A stretch of DNA of 64,000 bases, from positions 124,001 to 188,000 of the forward strand of contig NZ_JAOPKC010000001.1 in assembly GCF_025517535.1 (NCBI RefSeq). Direction: 5' to 3'. Position 1 is the first letter of the stretch; each line of letters opens with the position of its first letter. The translations under genes were made by a program, and so were the position numbers. Positions 51,080-60,589 of the stretch are shown here, piece after piece. Source of the stretch: Halapricum hydrolyticum (GTDB taxonomy: Archaea > Halobacteriota > Halobacteria > Halobacteriales > Haloarculaceae). The notes beneath the pieces were generated by a model that was given only the letters and a program-made list of their open reading frames with translations, was not told where the DNA came from and made no database searches.

Positions 51080-52654
51080 TCAGTCGAGTCTGATCTCGAT
51101 TTCGTTCTTCGTAACATGGAGGTACGTAACGTACTTGCTTCCGGCACCTTCTTCGTAGAGGAGACGCCCTTGAGAATTTCCCTCAAGGACTGGACCACTC
51201 TCGCCTGGACCATCCTTGGCAACTAGGTCTACCTCAGTGCCCATCAATCCGAGGTAGTGATTAGTCACTTCATTGAGCGTTTCGGTGTCGGGATTGTCTG
51301 TGTCGTTCTGGTAGTACGTCTTTCCATCACCCATCTCGTATGTGATTGAATCGTGTTGGTCCCAGACGGTAGGAGTACGAAGACTGTACGTATCCATGTC
51401 CTTGTTGAACGCCCACTTGTTACCAAGCGTGGTCCCCGTCGAGTCTCCGTTGTCGGGATCATCTATTTTTGGGTCGAAGTTTCCGTCTTTCCCGATCTGA
51501 TCGTACGTCATAGTAATGTCGTCTGAGACGAAATCGACGTGAAGTTTTAAATCACCATCGGCACACACCCACTCCATGCCATCAGTATCCGCGGGATTGA
51601 GAGCATCTGACTCCCAGGACTCGTATTGTCCGCCACTGCCGTTATAATAATAGACGCTCACGTGGGCTTCTTTATCCGAGGGAACACAATCATCATTTTT
51701 ATTGACGTCAGAGTAGACGTGGATCTCAAAATCTTTTCCGTCTTCTTCAGCGTAAAACGAGAAATGTGGTTTCGTCTTGTTGATGTCAAGCGTCACGTCG
51801 AAGTCAGTGATTGGGTGCCCGCCGTGGATGGCTCCTGCATTGACACTGTCGCCAGCAGGTGGTATCCTGAACTCGCCGGGCGCCCCCTCTGTCGTCGCCA
51901 AGGTTAGTGTAACAGTGTTCTCACCCACTCGTGTCGTGTTCCCAGTCGTACGCTTGCGGAAATATGACTCCCACCCGTCGGCGTACTCACTGTGGACTGT
52001 GACGTTGACAGTCCCCGATCGGACAGGATTGATATAGTCGCTGTCTGTCTCGTCGTAGGGTGCACCGGTGCCGTTTTCCGTGGCGTCTGTCGCGTTCGGA
52101 TAGACCAGTCGAGCCTGCTGGCGCGGCGTGACAGTCAGGTCGACGCTCCCGCTCGCGGCACCGTCGCCGGTCACCTGGATCGCCGGCAGAGTAAGTGTCG
52201 CCCCGCGGTAGTGGAACTCGGGGGGCGAGATCATCTGTGCTTGCCCGGCCTGCTCGAGCTTCCAGACGCCCCCGCCCTGATACGCGATCGTCCCCCTGTC
52301 GCTCTCGTAGACGACGCTTCCGAGCGTCTCGTTGAAGATCACTTCGGTATCGCCCGTGCCGGAGTAGTTCGCGTGGGTGATCCGCATCCAGCCGGTCTCT
52401 TCGCGGACGGAGATGTCTCCGTCGTCATGTCCGAGCGAGACCCGCTGGGCGTTAGCGTCACCGAGCGCGACCATCGCCGCTCGCGAATCGAACAGCGTCA
52501 TCGAGTTCTCCGCACGCTGGTACTCGTTGCTGTCCTGTGTATCCGCGATTCCGGCCCCGCCGATCGCGACTGTCAATCCCGCACCCGCCAGTACGAGCGC
52601 AAAGATGAGCACGAACCCTATCGTTTCCGACTGGGCGCGGGAAAGACTCGACAT
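51080..52654 (-). CDS. Large pilin-like protein, DUF7289-like, convergent with cluster 2
   Basis: The 524-residue protein has the signal LSRAQSETIGFVLIFALVLA, a membrane helix (about 10-32) and EYQRAENSMTLFDSRAAMVA. The remainder is a long beta-rich domain with many Asn-X-Thr sites and acidic stretches (KIDDPDNGDSTG). It occupies the position of the vWA protein in cluster 1: convergent, at the end of the operon. It has no vWA domain. The distal part (about residues 280-430) has lower GC than the signal region. Likely a surface-exposed pilus subunit or adhesin. Confidence 0.72.
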   Translation of the reverse strand: MSSLSRAQSETIGFVLIFALVLAGAGLTVAIGGAGIADTQDSNEYQRAENSMTLFDSRAAMVALGDANAQRVSLGHDDGDISVREETGWMRITHANYSGTGDTEVIFNETLGSVVYESDRGTIAYQGGGVWKLEQAGQAQMISPPEFHYRGATLTLPAIQVTGDGAASGSVDLTVTPRQQARLVYPNATDATENGTGAPYDETDSDYINPVRSGTVNVTVHSEYADGWESYFRKRTTGNTTRVGENTVTLTLATTEGAPGEFRIPPAGDSVNAGAIHGGHPITDFDVTLDINKTKPHFSFYAEEDGKDFEIHVYSDVNKNDDCVPSDKEAHVSVYYYNGSGGQYESWESDALNPADTDGMEWVCADGDLKLHVDFVSDDITMTYDQIGKDGNFDPKIDDPDNGDSTGTTLGNKWAFNKDMDTYSLRTPTVWDQHDSITYEMGDGKTYYQNDTDNPDTETLNEVTNHYLGLMGTEVDLVAKDGPGESGPVLEGNSQGRLLYEEGAGSKYVTYLHVTKNEIEIRLD

Positions 52655-52736
52655 TGCGGAAATGTGTGTGCCACAGAAACAAAGTTCTACTGGCCGCGTT
52701 CTCAGAACTGATTTCTCGGGGTCGACGACCGCGCGG

Positions 52737-54692
52737 TCACTCCCCGTGTTGCTGGATGAACGTCACGTCGGTCCGCCGCTGGCCGACTTCCGTCTCGAGA
52801 TGGGCGGCGAACGTTTCGGGATCGACGTCGTTGAGCTCTTGCTCCTTGCGGTCGCGGACCGAGATCGTCCCGGCGTCCTCCTCGTTCGAGCCGAGGATGA
52901 GCATGTAGGGGACGCGATCCTCGTGGGCCTGCCGGATCTTGCGTTTGACCGTCCAGGAGCGGTCCTCGATGGTGACGCGGTAGTCGTCGAGATATCGGTT
53001 CTGAATCTGCTTGGCGTAGGGAATCTGATCGTCGCTGATCGGCAGAATCCGGACCTGTTCGGGAGCGAGCCAGGGCGGGAACTTTCCGTTGTAGTGCTCG
53101 GTCAGTACCATGAAGAACCGTTCGTAGGAGCCATACAGCGCCCGGTGGATCATGACGGGGCGGTGCTCCTCGTTGTCTTCGCCGACGTAGGAGAGGTCGA
53201 AACGCTCGGGCATGTTGAAGTCCAGCTGCACGGTCGGTCCGTCCCAGCTGCGGCCCAGCGCGTCCTCGAAGGCGAAGTCGATCTTCGGCCCGTAGAAGGC
53301 ACCGTCGCCGTCTTCGATCTCGTAGGCGACGTCCTGAGCTTCGAGAACGGATTCGAGCTGGTTTTCGGCGCGCTCCCAGATCTCGTCGCTGCCGACGGAT
53401 TTCTCCGGTCGGGTGGCGAACTGGACGTTGTAATCCAGATCGAACGTCTCCAGCGTGTCGAGGATGATGTCCATGATCGCCTCGACCTCGTCTTCGATCT
53501 GGTCGGGCCGGACGAACAGGTGGCCGTCGTCGATCGTGAACGCCCATACGCGCGAGAGCCCGGACAGCTCGCCGCGCTGTTCCTTCCGATAGACCTTGCC
53601 GTCCTCGAAGTACCGGACCGGGAGGTCGCGATACGACCACTGCTGCTGGTCGAAGATCGTCGCGTGACCCGGGCAGTTCATCGGCTTGAGCCCGTATTCC
53701 TCGTCGTTGACGTCCAGCAGGAACATGTCATCCCGGTAGTTGTCGTAGTGGCCGGACTTCTTCCACAGTTCCGTCCGGAAGACGTGTGGGGTCTCGACCT
53801 CGCGGTAGTCGGCCTCGCGGTTGAGGTTGCCGACGTACTCGGAGAGTTCGTTGAGGACGGTCTTGCCGTTGGGGTGATACAGCGGCAGTCCGGGGCCGGT
53901 CGTCTCGTCGATCGAGAACAGGTCCAGCTCCTGGCCGATCTTGCGGTGGTCGCGCTCTTTGGCCTTCCGGCGCTGTTCGAGGAACTCTTCGAGGTCCTCG
54001 TCGCTCTCGAAGGCGGTCCCGTAGACGCGAGTCAGCATCTCGTTTTCTTCCTCGCCGCGCCAGTACGCCGAGGAGATCTGCAAGAGCTTGAACGCGCCAA
54101 TCTCGCCGGTCGACTGGACGTGTGGTCCCTTACAGAGGTCCTGCCAGTCGTCCTGGACGTAGAAGGAAACCGGATCTTCCCCGGCGGCTTCGGTTTCGAG
54201 GATGTCCTGCTTGTAGGGGTTGTCCTCGTAGATTTCGAGTGCTTGCTCGCGATCCCGGTGGACGCGGCCGATCTCGTAATCGGCCTCGACGATCGCGTCC
54301 ATCTCGGCTTCGATCTCCTCGAAGTCGTCCTCGTCGATGTCGACGTTCGCGATGTCGTAATAAAAGCCCTCGTCGGTCCAGGGACCGATCGCCAGTTTCG
54401 CCTCGGGATAGATCCGCTGGAGCGCCTGTGCGAAGACGTGTGCCGTCGAGTGACGGATCAGATTGCGGTAGTCGTCGCTGCCGGGCGTGACGATTTCGAT
54501 TTCGGCGTCGTCGGTGATCTCGTACTCCGGTGGGACCAGTTCGCCGTCGATCCGACCGGCACGACAGTCCTCTCCCAGACCTGGGCCGATCTCGTAAGCG
54601 ACGTCCTCGACGGTAACCGGTTCCTCGAAATGCAGTTGTGAACCGTCTGGCAGTTCGACCGATACGGATCGCTCTTGTTCTGATTTAGCCAT
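52737..54692 (-). CDS. thrS: Threonyl-tRNA synthetase
   Basis: This 651-residue class II synthetase charges tRNA-Thr. It has the TGS domain (about 10-65) and the N2 editing domain with HSTAHVFAQAL near 82. The catalytic core carries motif 2 (YRKEQRGELSGLSRVWAFTIDDGH) split over two strands, motif 3 (HRALYGSYERFF) and the zinc ligands (NCPGH and later His). The C-terminal anticodon-binding domain follows. The bacterial-type N2 editing domain, rather than the archaeal D-Tyr deacylase-like domain, is notable but common in haloarchaea. Confidence 0.96.
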   Translation of the reverse strand: MAKSEQERSVSVELPDGSQLHFEEPVTVEDVAYEIGPGLGEDCRAGRIDGELVPPEYEITDDAEIEIVTPGSDDYRNLIRHSTAHVFAQALQRIYPEAKLAIGPWTDEGFYYDIANVDIDEDDFEEIEAEMDAIVEADYEIGRVHRDREQALEIYEDNPYKQDILETEAAGEDPVSFYVQDDWQDLCKGPHVQSTGEIGAFKLLQISSAYWRGEEENEMLTRVYGTAFESDEDLEEFLEQRRKAKERDHRKIGQELDLFSIDETTGPGLPLYHPNGKTVLNELSEYVGNLNREADYREVETPHVFRTELWKKSGHYDNYRDDMFLLDVNDEEYGLKPMNCPGHATIFDQQQWSYRDLPVRYFEDGKVYRKEQRGELSGLSRVWAFTIDDGHLFVRPDQIEDEVEAIMDIILDTLETFDLDYNVQFATRPEKSVGSDEIWERAENQLESVLEAQDVAYEIEDGDGAFYGPKIDFAFEDALGRSWDGPTVQLDFNMPERFDLSYVGEDNEEHRPVMIHRALYGSYERFFMVLTEHYNGKFPPWLAPEQVRILPISDDQIPYAKQIQNRYLDDYRVTIEDRSWTVKRKIRQAHEDRVPYMLILGSNEEDAGTISVRDRKEQELNDVDPETFAAHLETEVGQRRTDVTFIQQHGE

Positions 54693-54940
54693 GATGAATC
54701 ACACCGCCACCGGGGGCGGAAAATCGCGGACCTGACGGTCGGTGATCATTCGGACCGCGGTGTAAATCGATCACCGACGTACATCGTGAGCGAAACGACG
54801 GCGTTGGCACGAATAAACCTTTTGAGAGACTGCGTATCACATGATCTGTGTGGTATAGTACCAACCCACTCACGGTGTATCAATCCACGTCTGCGGACGG
54901 CAAGACCTATATCCGTCATCTGTTTACGTAGTGGCACTCG

Positions 54941-55933
54941 ATGGCACTCGGACTCGTCAACGCACTCGAATGGGCCCACCAGTGGTGGGGTCCGCTTTCG
55001 TGGCTCGTCCTGCTCGTCTTTCTGTCCGGGACGGTGATCGAGCTGTACGACCGCCGCCTCGCCCGGTACGTCCTCGTCGGTGGCTGGGGCGTGCTGGCGC
55101 TGTTCTGGGTCTCGGCGATCTATCAGTTCGTCTTCGACCAGAAGAGTATCACAGAAGGGATTGCCGTCGTGCTCGCGATTCCGCTCTCGCTGTACGTCGG
55201 CTACCTGCTCGCCAGCGGTCGCGATCGGCTGATTGTCGTCTCCCGAGCCGTCGCGGTCGGTTGGTTGATCTACTTGCCGTTCTCGACGCTCCCGTTCCTC
55301 CGGAACCCGCTGATCGCGATCGTCACCGATCAGACCGCGACCGTCCTTTCGTTGATCGGTGCCGACTTCGAGGTCATCGCCGGCAACAACTTCCCGGCGG
55401 ACCTCGGCCCCGCCGAACCGGTCGAACCGTACCAGAAGACGTTCTTCTTCCACGTACCCGACGTCCGCGCCATCTCGTATACGATCATGATGGCCTGTAC
55501 CGGCATCGGGAGCATGGCCATCTTCGGTGGACTCATCGCGGCCGTCCGCGCGCCGCTCGCGCGCAAGCTGAAGGCGCTGGCCGTCGCGGTCGGGATCATC
55601 TGGGTGCTCAATATCGCCCGGAACGTCTTCATCGCCTACTCCTTTGGCTACCAGCGCTTGCAGATCTTCCCCGAGTTCGTCATGTCCGTGTTCGGCATCG
55701 ACAGCCGCCTCGAGGTGTCTTACATCGTCGCCGACCGGATCCTCGCACAGTTCCTGTCGGTCTTCGCGCTGGTCGGGATCACCTACGTCGTAATAAAGAT
55801 CCTCCCGGAAGTGCTGACGATCGTCGACGAAGCGCTGTACGTTCTCACGCGAAACGAATACGACCTCCAGGACGCACTCGACGTCGAAGCGCGGGCCGAC
55901 GGCGGGAGCGAGCGCCGGGACGAGACGGTCTAG
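54941..55933 (+). CDS. artA: Archaeosortase A
   Basis: The 330-residue membrane protein has about eight helices. The catalytic Cys186 is in MACTGIGSM, the conserved Arg is in NIARNVFIAY, and a further Arg is in VADRILAQF, the arrangement of archaeosortase/exosortase enzymes. ArtA removes the PGF-CTERM tail and joins the protein to a lipid anchor, for example on the S-layer glycoprotein. It begins 248 bp upstream of the divergent thrS start. The C-terminal acidic tail is typical. Confidence 0.9.
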   Translation: MALGLVNALEWAHQWWGPLSWLVLLVFLSGTVIELYDRRLARYVLVGGWGVLALFWVSAIYQFVFDQKSITEGIAVVLAIPLSLYVGYLLASGRDRLIVVSRAVAVGWLIYLPFSTLPFLRNPLIAIVTDQTATVLSLIGADFEVIAGNNFPADLGPAEPVEPYQKTFFFHVPDVRAISYTIMMACTGIGSMAIFGGLIAAVRAPLARKLKALAVAVGIIWVLNIARNVFIAYSFGYQRLQIFPEFVMSVFGIDSRLEVSYIVADRILAQFLSVFALVGITYVVIKILPEVLTIVDEALYVLTRNEYDLQDALDVEARADGGSERRDETV

Positions 55934-55949
55934 GCATTTCCCAGCCGAT

Positions 55950-56738
55950 CTAGACGAGCAGGTCTTCGCCGGCGTCGGCAGGCAAGCCGGCCAGTTCCAC
56001 CAGTGCGTCCCGTTCGACGTAGTGCAACTCGCCGGGGATCACGAGCAGGTGTAACGGGTCACCGAAGTCCTCCCCTGCAAGTTCAGTGAGACGGTCGCCA
56101 CGGACGAGCGGCTCGGGACTGCCAGCCCGTGCGACCACCACGGCCGGTGCGGTCGCCTCCCAGTCGGCCGCCAGAAGCGACGCCGCTTCGCCGCCTGTCA
56201 TGTAGTCTTCGCGATCGTCGTCGACCTTGATGTCAAGGAAGACCAGCGTGTGCAACCCTCGTTCGCGGTTCGCCTCGATCGTCTCGATCACGCTGCCGGG
56301 AACGCCGTCGCCGCCGTGTGAGGATTCGAACGGCAGCGTCGTCGCCTTCCCGAAGCGGTAGTTCTGCAGGCCGGTCAGCGAGCTCGCCGCTGCGGCCGCG
56401 GTCGTGCCGTGGACGATCCGGGTGTCGATCCCTCGCTCGTGGGCGCGCAGGCGAAGATCAACATGTGTCGTCGAGATCATCGGATCGCCCGCGGTACAGA
56501 AGACCGCGTCGCCGCGCTCGGCAGCCGCGAGAATCGGTTCGGGATCTTGCTCGACGCCCTCCCTGGTTCGGAGTTCGATCCCGACGCCGTGAGCGGCCTC
56601 GACGTCCTCGAAACTCGCGCCGACGAGTTTGCTGGTATACCGCTCGGCGAAGACCCGATCCGCCTCCTGGAGGGCGTCCCGGCCCTGGAGGGTGATCGAA
56701 CGCTCGTCGTACAGTCCCAGTCCGACGAAAGTGAGCAT
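55950..56738 (-). CDS. dph5: Diphthine synthase
   Basis: The 262-residue protein (start MLTFVGLGLYDERSITL) methylates the modified His of elongation factor 2 using SAM. The SAM-binding segments CTAGDPMISTTH and HGTTAAAAASSLTGLQNYRFG are diagnostic, as is LHTLVFLDIKVD. An ATG at 56771 would add 11 residues, but the conserved proteins begin at MLTFVGLG. Divergent from trm5 with a 71-bp interval. Confidence 0.93.
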   Translation of the reverse strand: MLTFVGLGLYDERSITLQGRDALQEADRVFAERYTSKLVGASFEDVEAAHGVGIELRTREGVEQDPEPILAAAERGDAVFCTAGDPMISTTHVDLRLRAHERGIDTRIVHGTTAAAAASSLTGLQNYRFGKATTLPFESSHGGDGVPGSVIETIEANRERGLHTLVFLDIKVDDDREDYMTGGEAASLLAADWEATAPAVVVARAGSPEPLVRGDRLTELAGEDFGDPLHLLVIPGELHYVERDALVELAGLPADAGEDLLV

Positions 56739-56809
56739 ACCCGTACTGCGCGTTCCGGGTGAATAAGCCAACCGACACGCTTACCGCCGGCGCTGGGCGA
56801 ATGACCGGT

Positions 56810-57793
56810 ATGGAACGTCCGTGCGTTCGCGTCGCCCGCGAGGACGGCGAGGAGACTCGCCAGCGGCTCGACGAAGCCGACCTGCTGGATCACGACCACG
56901 AGATCGTCCACGAGGACGGCGAACTCTTCCTGCCGGTCGCCGATCCCGCGGCCGTCCCCGAGGACCTGTCGGTCGTGACTCGCGACGTGCCCGTCCGCGA
57001 GGGGCAGACCCTGCCTGTCGACATCCTGGGGTTCGAGCCGACCTACGAGCGACTGGGTGACATTGTCATCGTCGACGAGGACGACGACGAGCGCGCCCGC
57101 GAGGTTGCCGCGGCGATCATGGAGTCGTCAATCCCCGCGGAGACGGTCCTCAACCGCGCGTCGAAAGTGAAAGGCGAGCAGCGCGTCCGCGAGTGGGACG
57201 TGCTGGCCGGCGACGGCACCGAGACCGTCCACCGGGAGTACGGCAGCGAGTTCCTGGTCGACGTCGCCGAAATGTACTTCTCGCCGCGGCTGGCGACCGA
57301 GCGCCATCGCGTCGTCGAGCAGGTCGAGTCGGGCGAGCACTTCTTCGACATGTTCGCCGGCGTCGGGCCGTTCGTGATCCCGGCTGCCAGGCGCGGTGCG
57401 ACGGCGGTCGGCGTCGACATCAACGAGACCGCTATCGAGCACCTCCGGGCGAACGCAGAGCGCAACGACGTGGCCGAACGCGTGACCGCGATCGCCGGCG
57501 ACGTCCGAGAAACGACCGACAAGTACGCCGGCTGGGCCGACCGACTGGTGATGAACTTGCCCCACAGTGCCGACGAGTTTCTGGAGACTGCGGTCGAACT
57601 GGCCGGCGAGGAGTGTGTACTCCACTATTACGACATCCAGCACGAGGACGACCCCTACGGGCCGGGCGAGGCGGCGATCCGCGAGGCCGCCGAGCCGGCC
57701 GGGTACGACGTCGCCGTCGAGACCCGCCACACTGTCCGGTCGTACGCCCCCCACGAGTTGAACGTCTGTCTGGACGTGCGACTGTCTCGCTAA
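56810..57793 (+). CDS. trm5: tRNA (guanine-37-N1) methyltransferase Trm5
   Basis: The 327-residue protein starting MERPCVRVAREDGEETRQ makes m1G37 on tRNA, preventing frameshifts. Visible: the N-terminal domain, the D2 motif ETVLNRASKVKGEQRVREW, the SAM motif FFDMFAGVGPFVIPAAR near 180, and the catalytic motif VMNLPHSADEFL. In-frame ATGs at 56759 and 56801 lie upstream; the chosen start fits the homologous beginning. Translation and tRNA modification are the shared theme of thrS, dph5 and trm5. Confidence 0.93.
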   Translation: MERPCVRVAREDGEETRQRLDEADLLDHDHEIVHEDGELFLPVADPAAVPEDLSVVTRDVPVREGQTLPVDILGFEPTYERLGDIVIVDEDDDERAREVAAAIMESSIPAETVLNRASKVKGEQRVREWDVLAGDGTETVHREYGSEFLVDVAEMYFSPRLATERHRVVEQVESGEHFFDMFAGVGPFVIPAARRGATAVGVDINETAIEHLRANAERNDVAERVTAIAGDVRETTDKYAGWADRLVMNLPHSADEFLETAVELAGEECVLHYYDIQHEDDPYGPGEAAIREAAEPAGYDVAVETRHTVRSYAPHELNVCLDVRLSR

Positions 57794-57855
57794 GGGCATC
57801 CGATTCGCAACCCTTATTTTGGTATTCGCTCCAACGAGTAAGTGCACAGCGCAGT

Positions 57856-57929
57856 GCCGGTGTAGCTCAGACTGGGAGAGCGATTCCTTCGTAAGGAATA
57901 GGCCGAGGGTTCAAATCCCTCCACCGGCT
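57856..57929 (+). tRNA. tRNA-Thr(CGT)
   Basis: A 74-nt cloverleaf: acceptor GCCGGTG/CACCGGC, D-arm GCTCAGACTGGGAGAGC, anticodon stem ATTCC/GGAAT with loop TTCGTAA (anticodon CGT, Thr ACG), T-arm GAGGG/CCCTC with loop TTCAAAT. Its 3' end is copied at 62819. Confidence 0.93.
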
Positions 57930-57930
57930 T
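57917..57930. repeat. Left attachment repeat of element 2
   Basis: ccctccaccggctt is the 3' end of tRNA-Thr plus one base and recurs at 62819-62832, next to the integrase start. Confidence 0.78.
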
Positions 57931-58163
57931 GGCCCTAAAAGGCTAAAGCCGCCGGTCTCAGGCCCGTTTTCGGCAGGATTCTCGACGAGCGACCTCGCCC
58001 CGCCCGGCGACGGCCAAACCGACAGACTGCACCGCCGTCTCCCACAGGAGCGCCGAGAACGCCCGTCACGCCGTTTTGCTCGACTCACGGCCGATCATAC
58101 GCGGGTCCGTCCTCCGGCGGCACACGCGGCCTGTGGCGGGACGAGGGTCGCACCGAGAGCGAG

Positions 58164-59681
58164 GTGGTTGGCGTGAGTGTCGAGGACGCCGACGAGTCCT
58201 CATGTCGGGGTCCCGCCTTATTGGGTCCTCCCTCTGTCCCTGTCCGCGAGCGGTGGGCCGACTGCGACTACGCGAGCGAGTACGACCGACTCGCCCGTTA
58301 CGTCGCCGAATCGCCCGACGGCGTCCCGGTCCCGGTCGCGGCCGCCGTCGGCGAGGTCGTCGACGACCCGAGCGAGACCGACCGCCGTCGCGCTCGTCGG
58401 TTCTATCGGGAGTTCGACGACCTGTTTCGGGTGTTCGAGCCGACGAGCATGGTCGCGGTCCCGGTGGCCGAATCCGACGACCCGGACAAGAAATACGACT
58501 ATGAAAACCGCGAGACGGACCCCGATTTGGTGTGGGTCGAGCCGCAAGACGGCGCGTCGCCCTCGATAGCAAGTATTGGTAACTCCGACACCGCCGATTC
58601 GGACGGGGCCGAACCACCGTCTCACGACGACTTGCCACGCGAGCGGGCGGCGTCGTTTCTGTCGTCCATGCCATGGCTCACGTCGGACAGACAACGCGCC
58701 CTGCTACTGCGATATTTCGCGGACCACAATCGACTGCACGGCCGCGGTGACGGTGGGACCGACGAGGACGCGGGCCGTGTGGTCGAGACGGCGGCCGGAA
58801 CGGTCACTGTCGGCGACCGATTCACGTCGTCGGCACAGGCCGCAGAGACGGTCGAGAGCCTCGACGAGAATCTCGCGGGTCTTCGGGCCGTCGCCGTCGA
58901 CGACGGCGTCGAGACCCTGACGCACGTCTCGCTCACGCTCCCGCGGGAAGCGGTCGACTCACCGGTCGACTCGGTCGAGACGCTCGGCGCGGCGATTGAG
59001 GCGCTTCATGCGCGGTGGCGTCGCCCGAAACAGGACGGGTCGAGGAACCGACCGGGCGAGGTCCCACCACACGTTATCGTGGTCGAAGCGCAGGGCGACC
59101 TGACGGCCCACGCTCATATCGTCTACGCCGGCCGGCCCCAACCGGAGGACGACCTGAAAGCGGAGTGGGGCGAGATAGTCGACGCGCCACCGTGGAAACC
59201 GCCGCAGGTGTCGGTCGAGTCGGTCTCGGTGGACGACGCCGCCGCCGTCGAGCGACTGTTCGGCTATTTCGGTGAGACGGCTCGGGACCTCGAACGGCTC
59301 GCGGCGATGTCGGCCGACCGGCTCGAAGGCCACGCGGACGATCTCGTGGCGAGGACGGCACCCGACGAAGTGCGCCGCCTTGCTCGGCTCGCGCTCCTCT
59401 TTGCGACGGAGTCGCGGATAGTGCGGGCGACGCCGGGACTTCGGGACGCGGCGGACGCGGATCCGGACGGCGACGAGTCGGACGGGACGAGGACGAGCGA
59501 GAGCCTTGCTCGACCGCTCTCGACGGGTGAATACAACTGGAAATCCGCACGCTCGGGCGCGAGGGTCCCGCCGCAGTCGGGCGATTCGGGACCGGCGTCA
59601 TTCACTGTGCCCTCGCCTCGTCGACCGAAAGGGGTTGCGACTCGTGACCGGCCGCCGCCTGTTCGGCAGGGACCCCCATGA
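58164..59681 (+). CDS. HUH-type rolling-circle Rep-like protein of element 2
   Basis: A GTG start at 58164 gives 505 residues; a GTG at 58173 preceded by gaggtgg is equally likely. The last part resembles HUH replication initiators: motif I THVSLTLPRE, motif II HAHIVYAG with two His, and motif III near RLFGYFGETARDL (Tyr). Motif III lacks the usual Lys, and spacing is approximate. The first half is an acidic domain with RRARRFYREFDDLF. It would nick an origin and start replication of the excised element. The tail ends in low complexity. Confidence 0.5.
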   Translation: MVGVSVEDADESSCRGPALLGPPSVPVRERWADCDYASEYDRLARYVAESPDGVPVPVAAAVGEVVDDPSETDRRRARRFYREFDDLFRVFEPTSMVAVPVAESDDPDKKYDYENRETDPDLVWVEPQDGASPSIASIGNSDTADSDGAEPPSHDDLPRERAASFLSSMPWLTSDRQRALLLRYFADHNRLHGRGDGGTDEDAGRVVETAAGTVTVGDRFTSSAQAAETVESLDENLAGLRAVAVDDGVETLTHVSLTLPREAVDSPVDSVETLGAAIEALHARWRRPKQDGSRNRPGEVPPHVIVVEAQGDLTAHAHIVYAGRPQPEDDLKAEWGEIVDAPPWKPPQVSVESVSVDDAAAVERLFGYFGETARDLERLAAMSADRLEGHADDLVARTAPDEVRRLARLALLFATESRIVRATPGLRDAADADPDGDESDGTRTSESLARPLSTGEYNWKSARSGARVPPQSGDSGPASFTVPSPRRPKGVATRDRPPPVRQGPP

Positions 59682-60589
59682 CTAAGCACCGAGAACGACA
59701 ACTGTCGAATAGCGATACGGCAAATGACGACACCACACACGACCGATTCGACCCGAGGCGACTCGATCACGCGGGACCACGCGGCCCTGCGTCGAACTGC
59801 ACCCGAGACCGCGAGGATGGGGCCATGAGTCCTGAAATCTCGCGGTCGGGGTCCGGCGAGGAGGACCGCGACGACCTCCCGCGCTGGTGGGGAGAAACCG
59901 ACGAGTTCGACATCGTCGTGTTGACTGACAGGAAACTCCAACACGGCGGGAATCACCCAGCGGCCCCTGAGGAGGCCGCCGCCGAGGATATGATTCGGTA
60001 TCGCCGGGGCGAGGCACTTCCCGACGAGTTAAAGAAACCGTCGACGTGGCGGGCGTTCTCGGATACGCTCGCCGCGGTCGACCCGGATTCGGGGGAACGG
60101 CTCGACAGGCGGAGTATCCATGAGCGTCAGGGCGTCATCGACGCGACGCCGGCGCTCGACACCTACCGCGAGGACCACGATCTTCACTTCGAGAGGCGGG
60201 AGGTGTGGACCTGTGAGGAGTGTGGTAAGAAGTTCCCCACACAGGCCGCGCTCCACGGGCACCGCGGTAGTCACGGTGCGTCCCGCGACGAGAACGGGGA
60301 GTACGACGGGAAGGCGGACGCCGACGAGAGCGACGAGGACGCCGCACAGGCCGCCGCGGGCGAGGACGCGGGTGAGATCCCGTTCACGACTGAGGCCGTC
60401 GAGGACGCCGACGAGGCGGCCCTACGCGAGTTGGCGCGAGTCCATACGGATCTCGACCCTGACGGCTTCGGGGCCGACCGCCTGCGGGCGGAACTCCTCG
60501 CTCGCGTCGAGGACGCGGGGACTGCCGGCGACGCCGGGACCGTCGACGAGGCCGACGAGGCCACCGCGACTGATGGAGGTGAACCATGA
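59678..60589 (+). CDS. C2H2 zinc-finger protein of element 2
   Basis: The 303-residue protein overlaps the Rep-like gene by ATGA. A canonical C2H2 finger is seen in WTCEECGKKFPTQAALHGHR (about 179-198, with His to SH). The N-terminus (about 1-50) is low-complexity; an internal ATG at 59825 (MSPEISRSGS) is an alternative start. The C-terminal half is acidic with RELARVHTDLDPDGFGADRL, a possible SAP-like helix pair. It probably binds DNA of the element. Role otherwise unknown. Confidence 0.7.
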   Translation: MTKHRERQLSNSDTANDDTTHDRFDPRRLDHAGPRGPASNCTRDREDGAMSPEISRSGSGEEDRDDLPRWWGETDEFDIVVLTDRKLQHGGNHPAAPEEAAAEDMIRYRRGEALPDELKKPSTWRAFSDTLAAVDPDSGERLDRRSIHERQGVIDATPALDTYREDHDLHFERREVWTCEECGKKFPTQAALHGHRGSHGASRDENGEYDGKADADESDEDAAQAAAGEDAGEIPFTTEAVEDADEAALRELARVHTDLDPDGFGADRLRAELLARVEDAGTAGDAGTVDEADEATATDGGEP

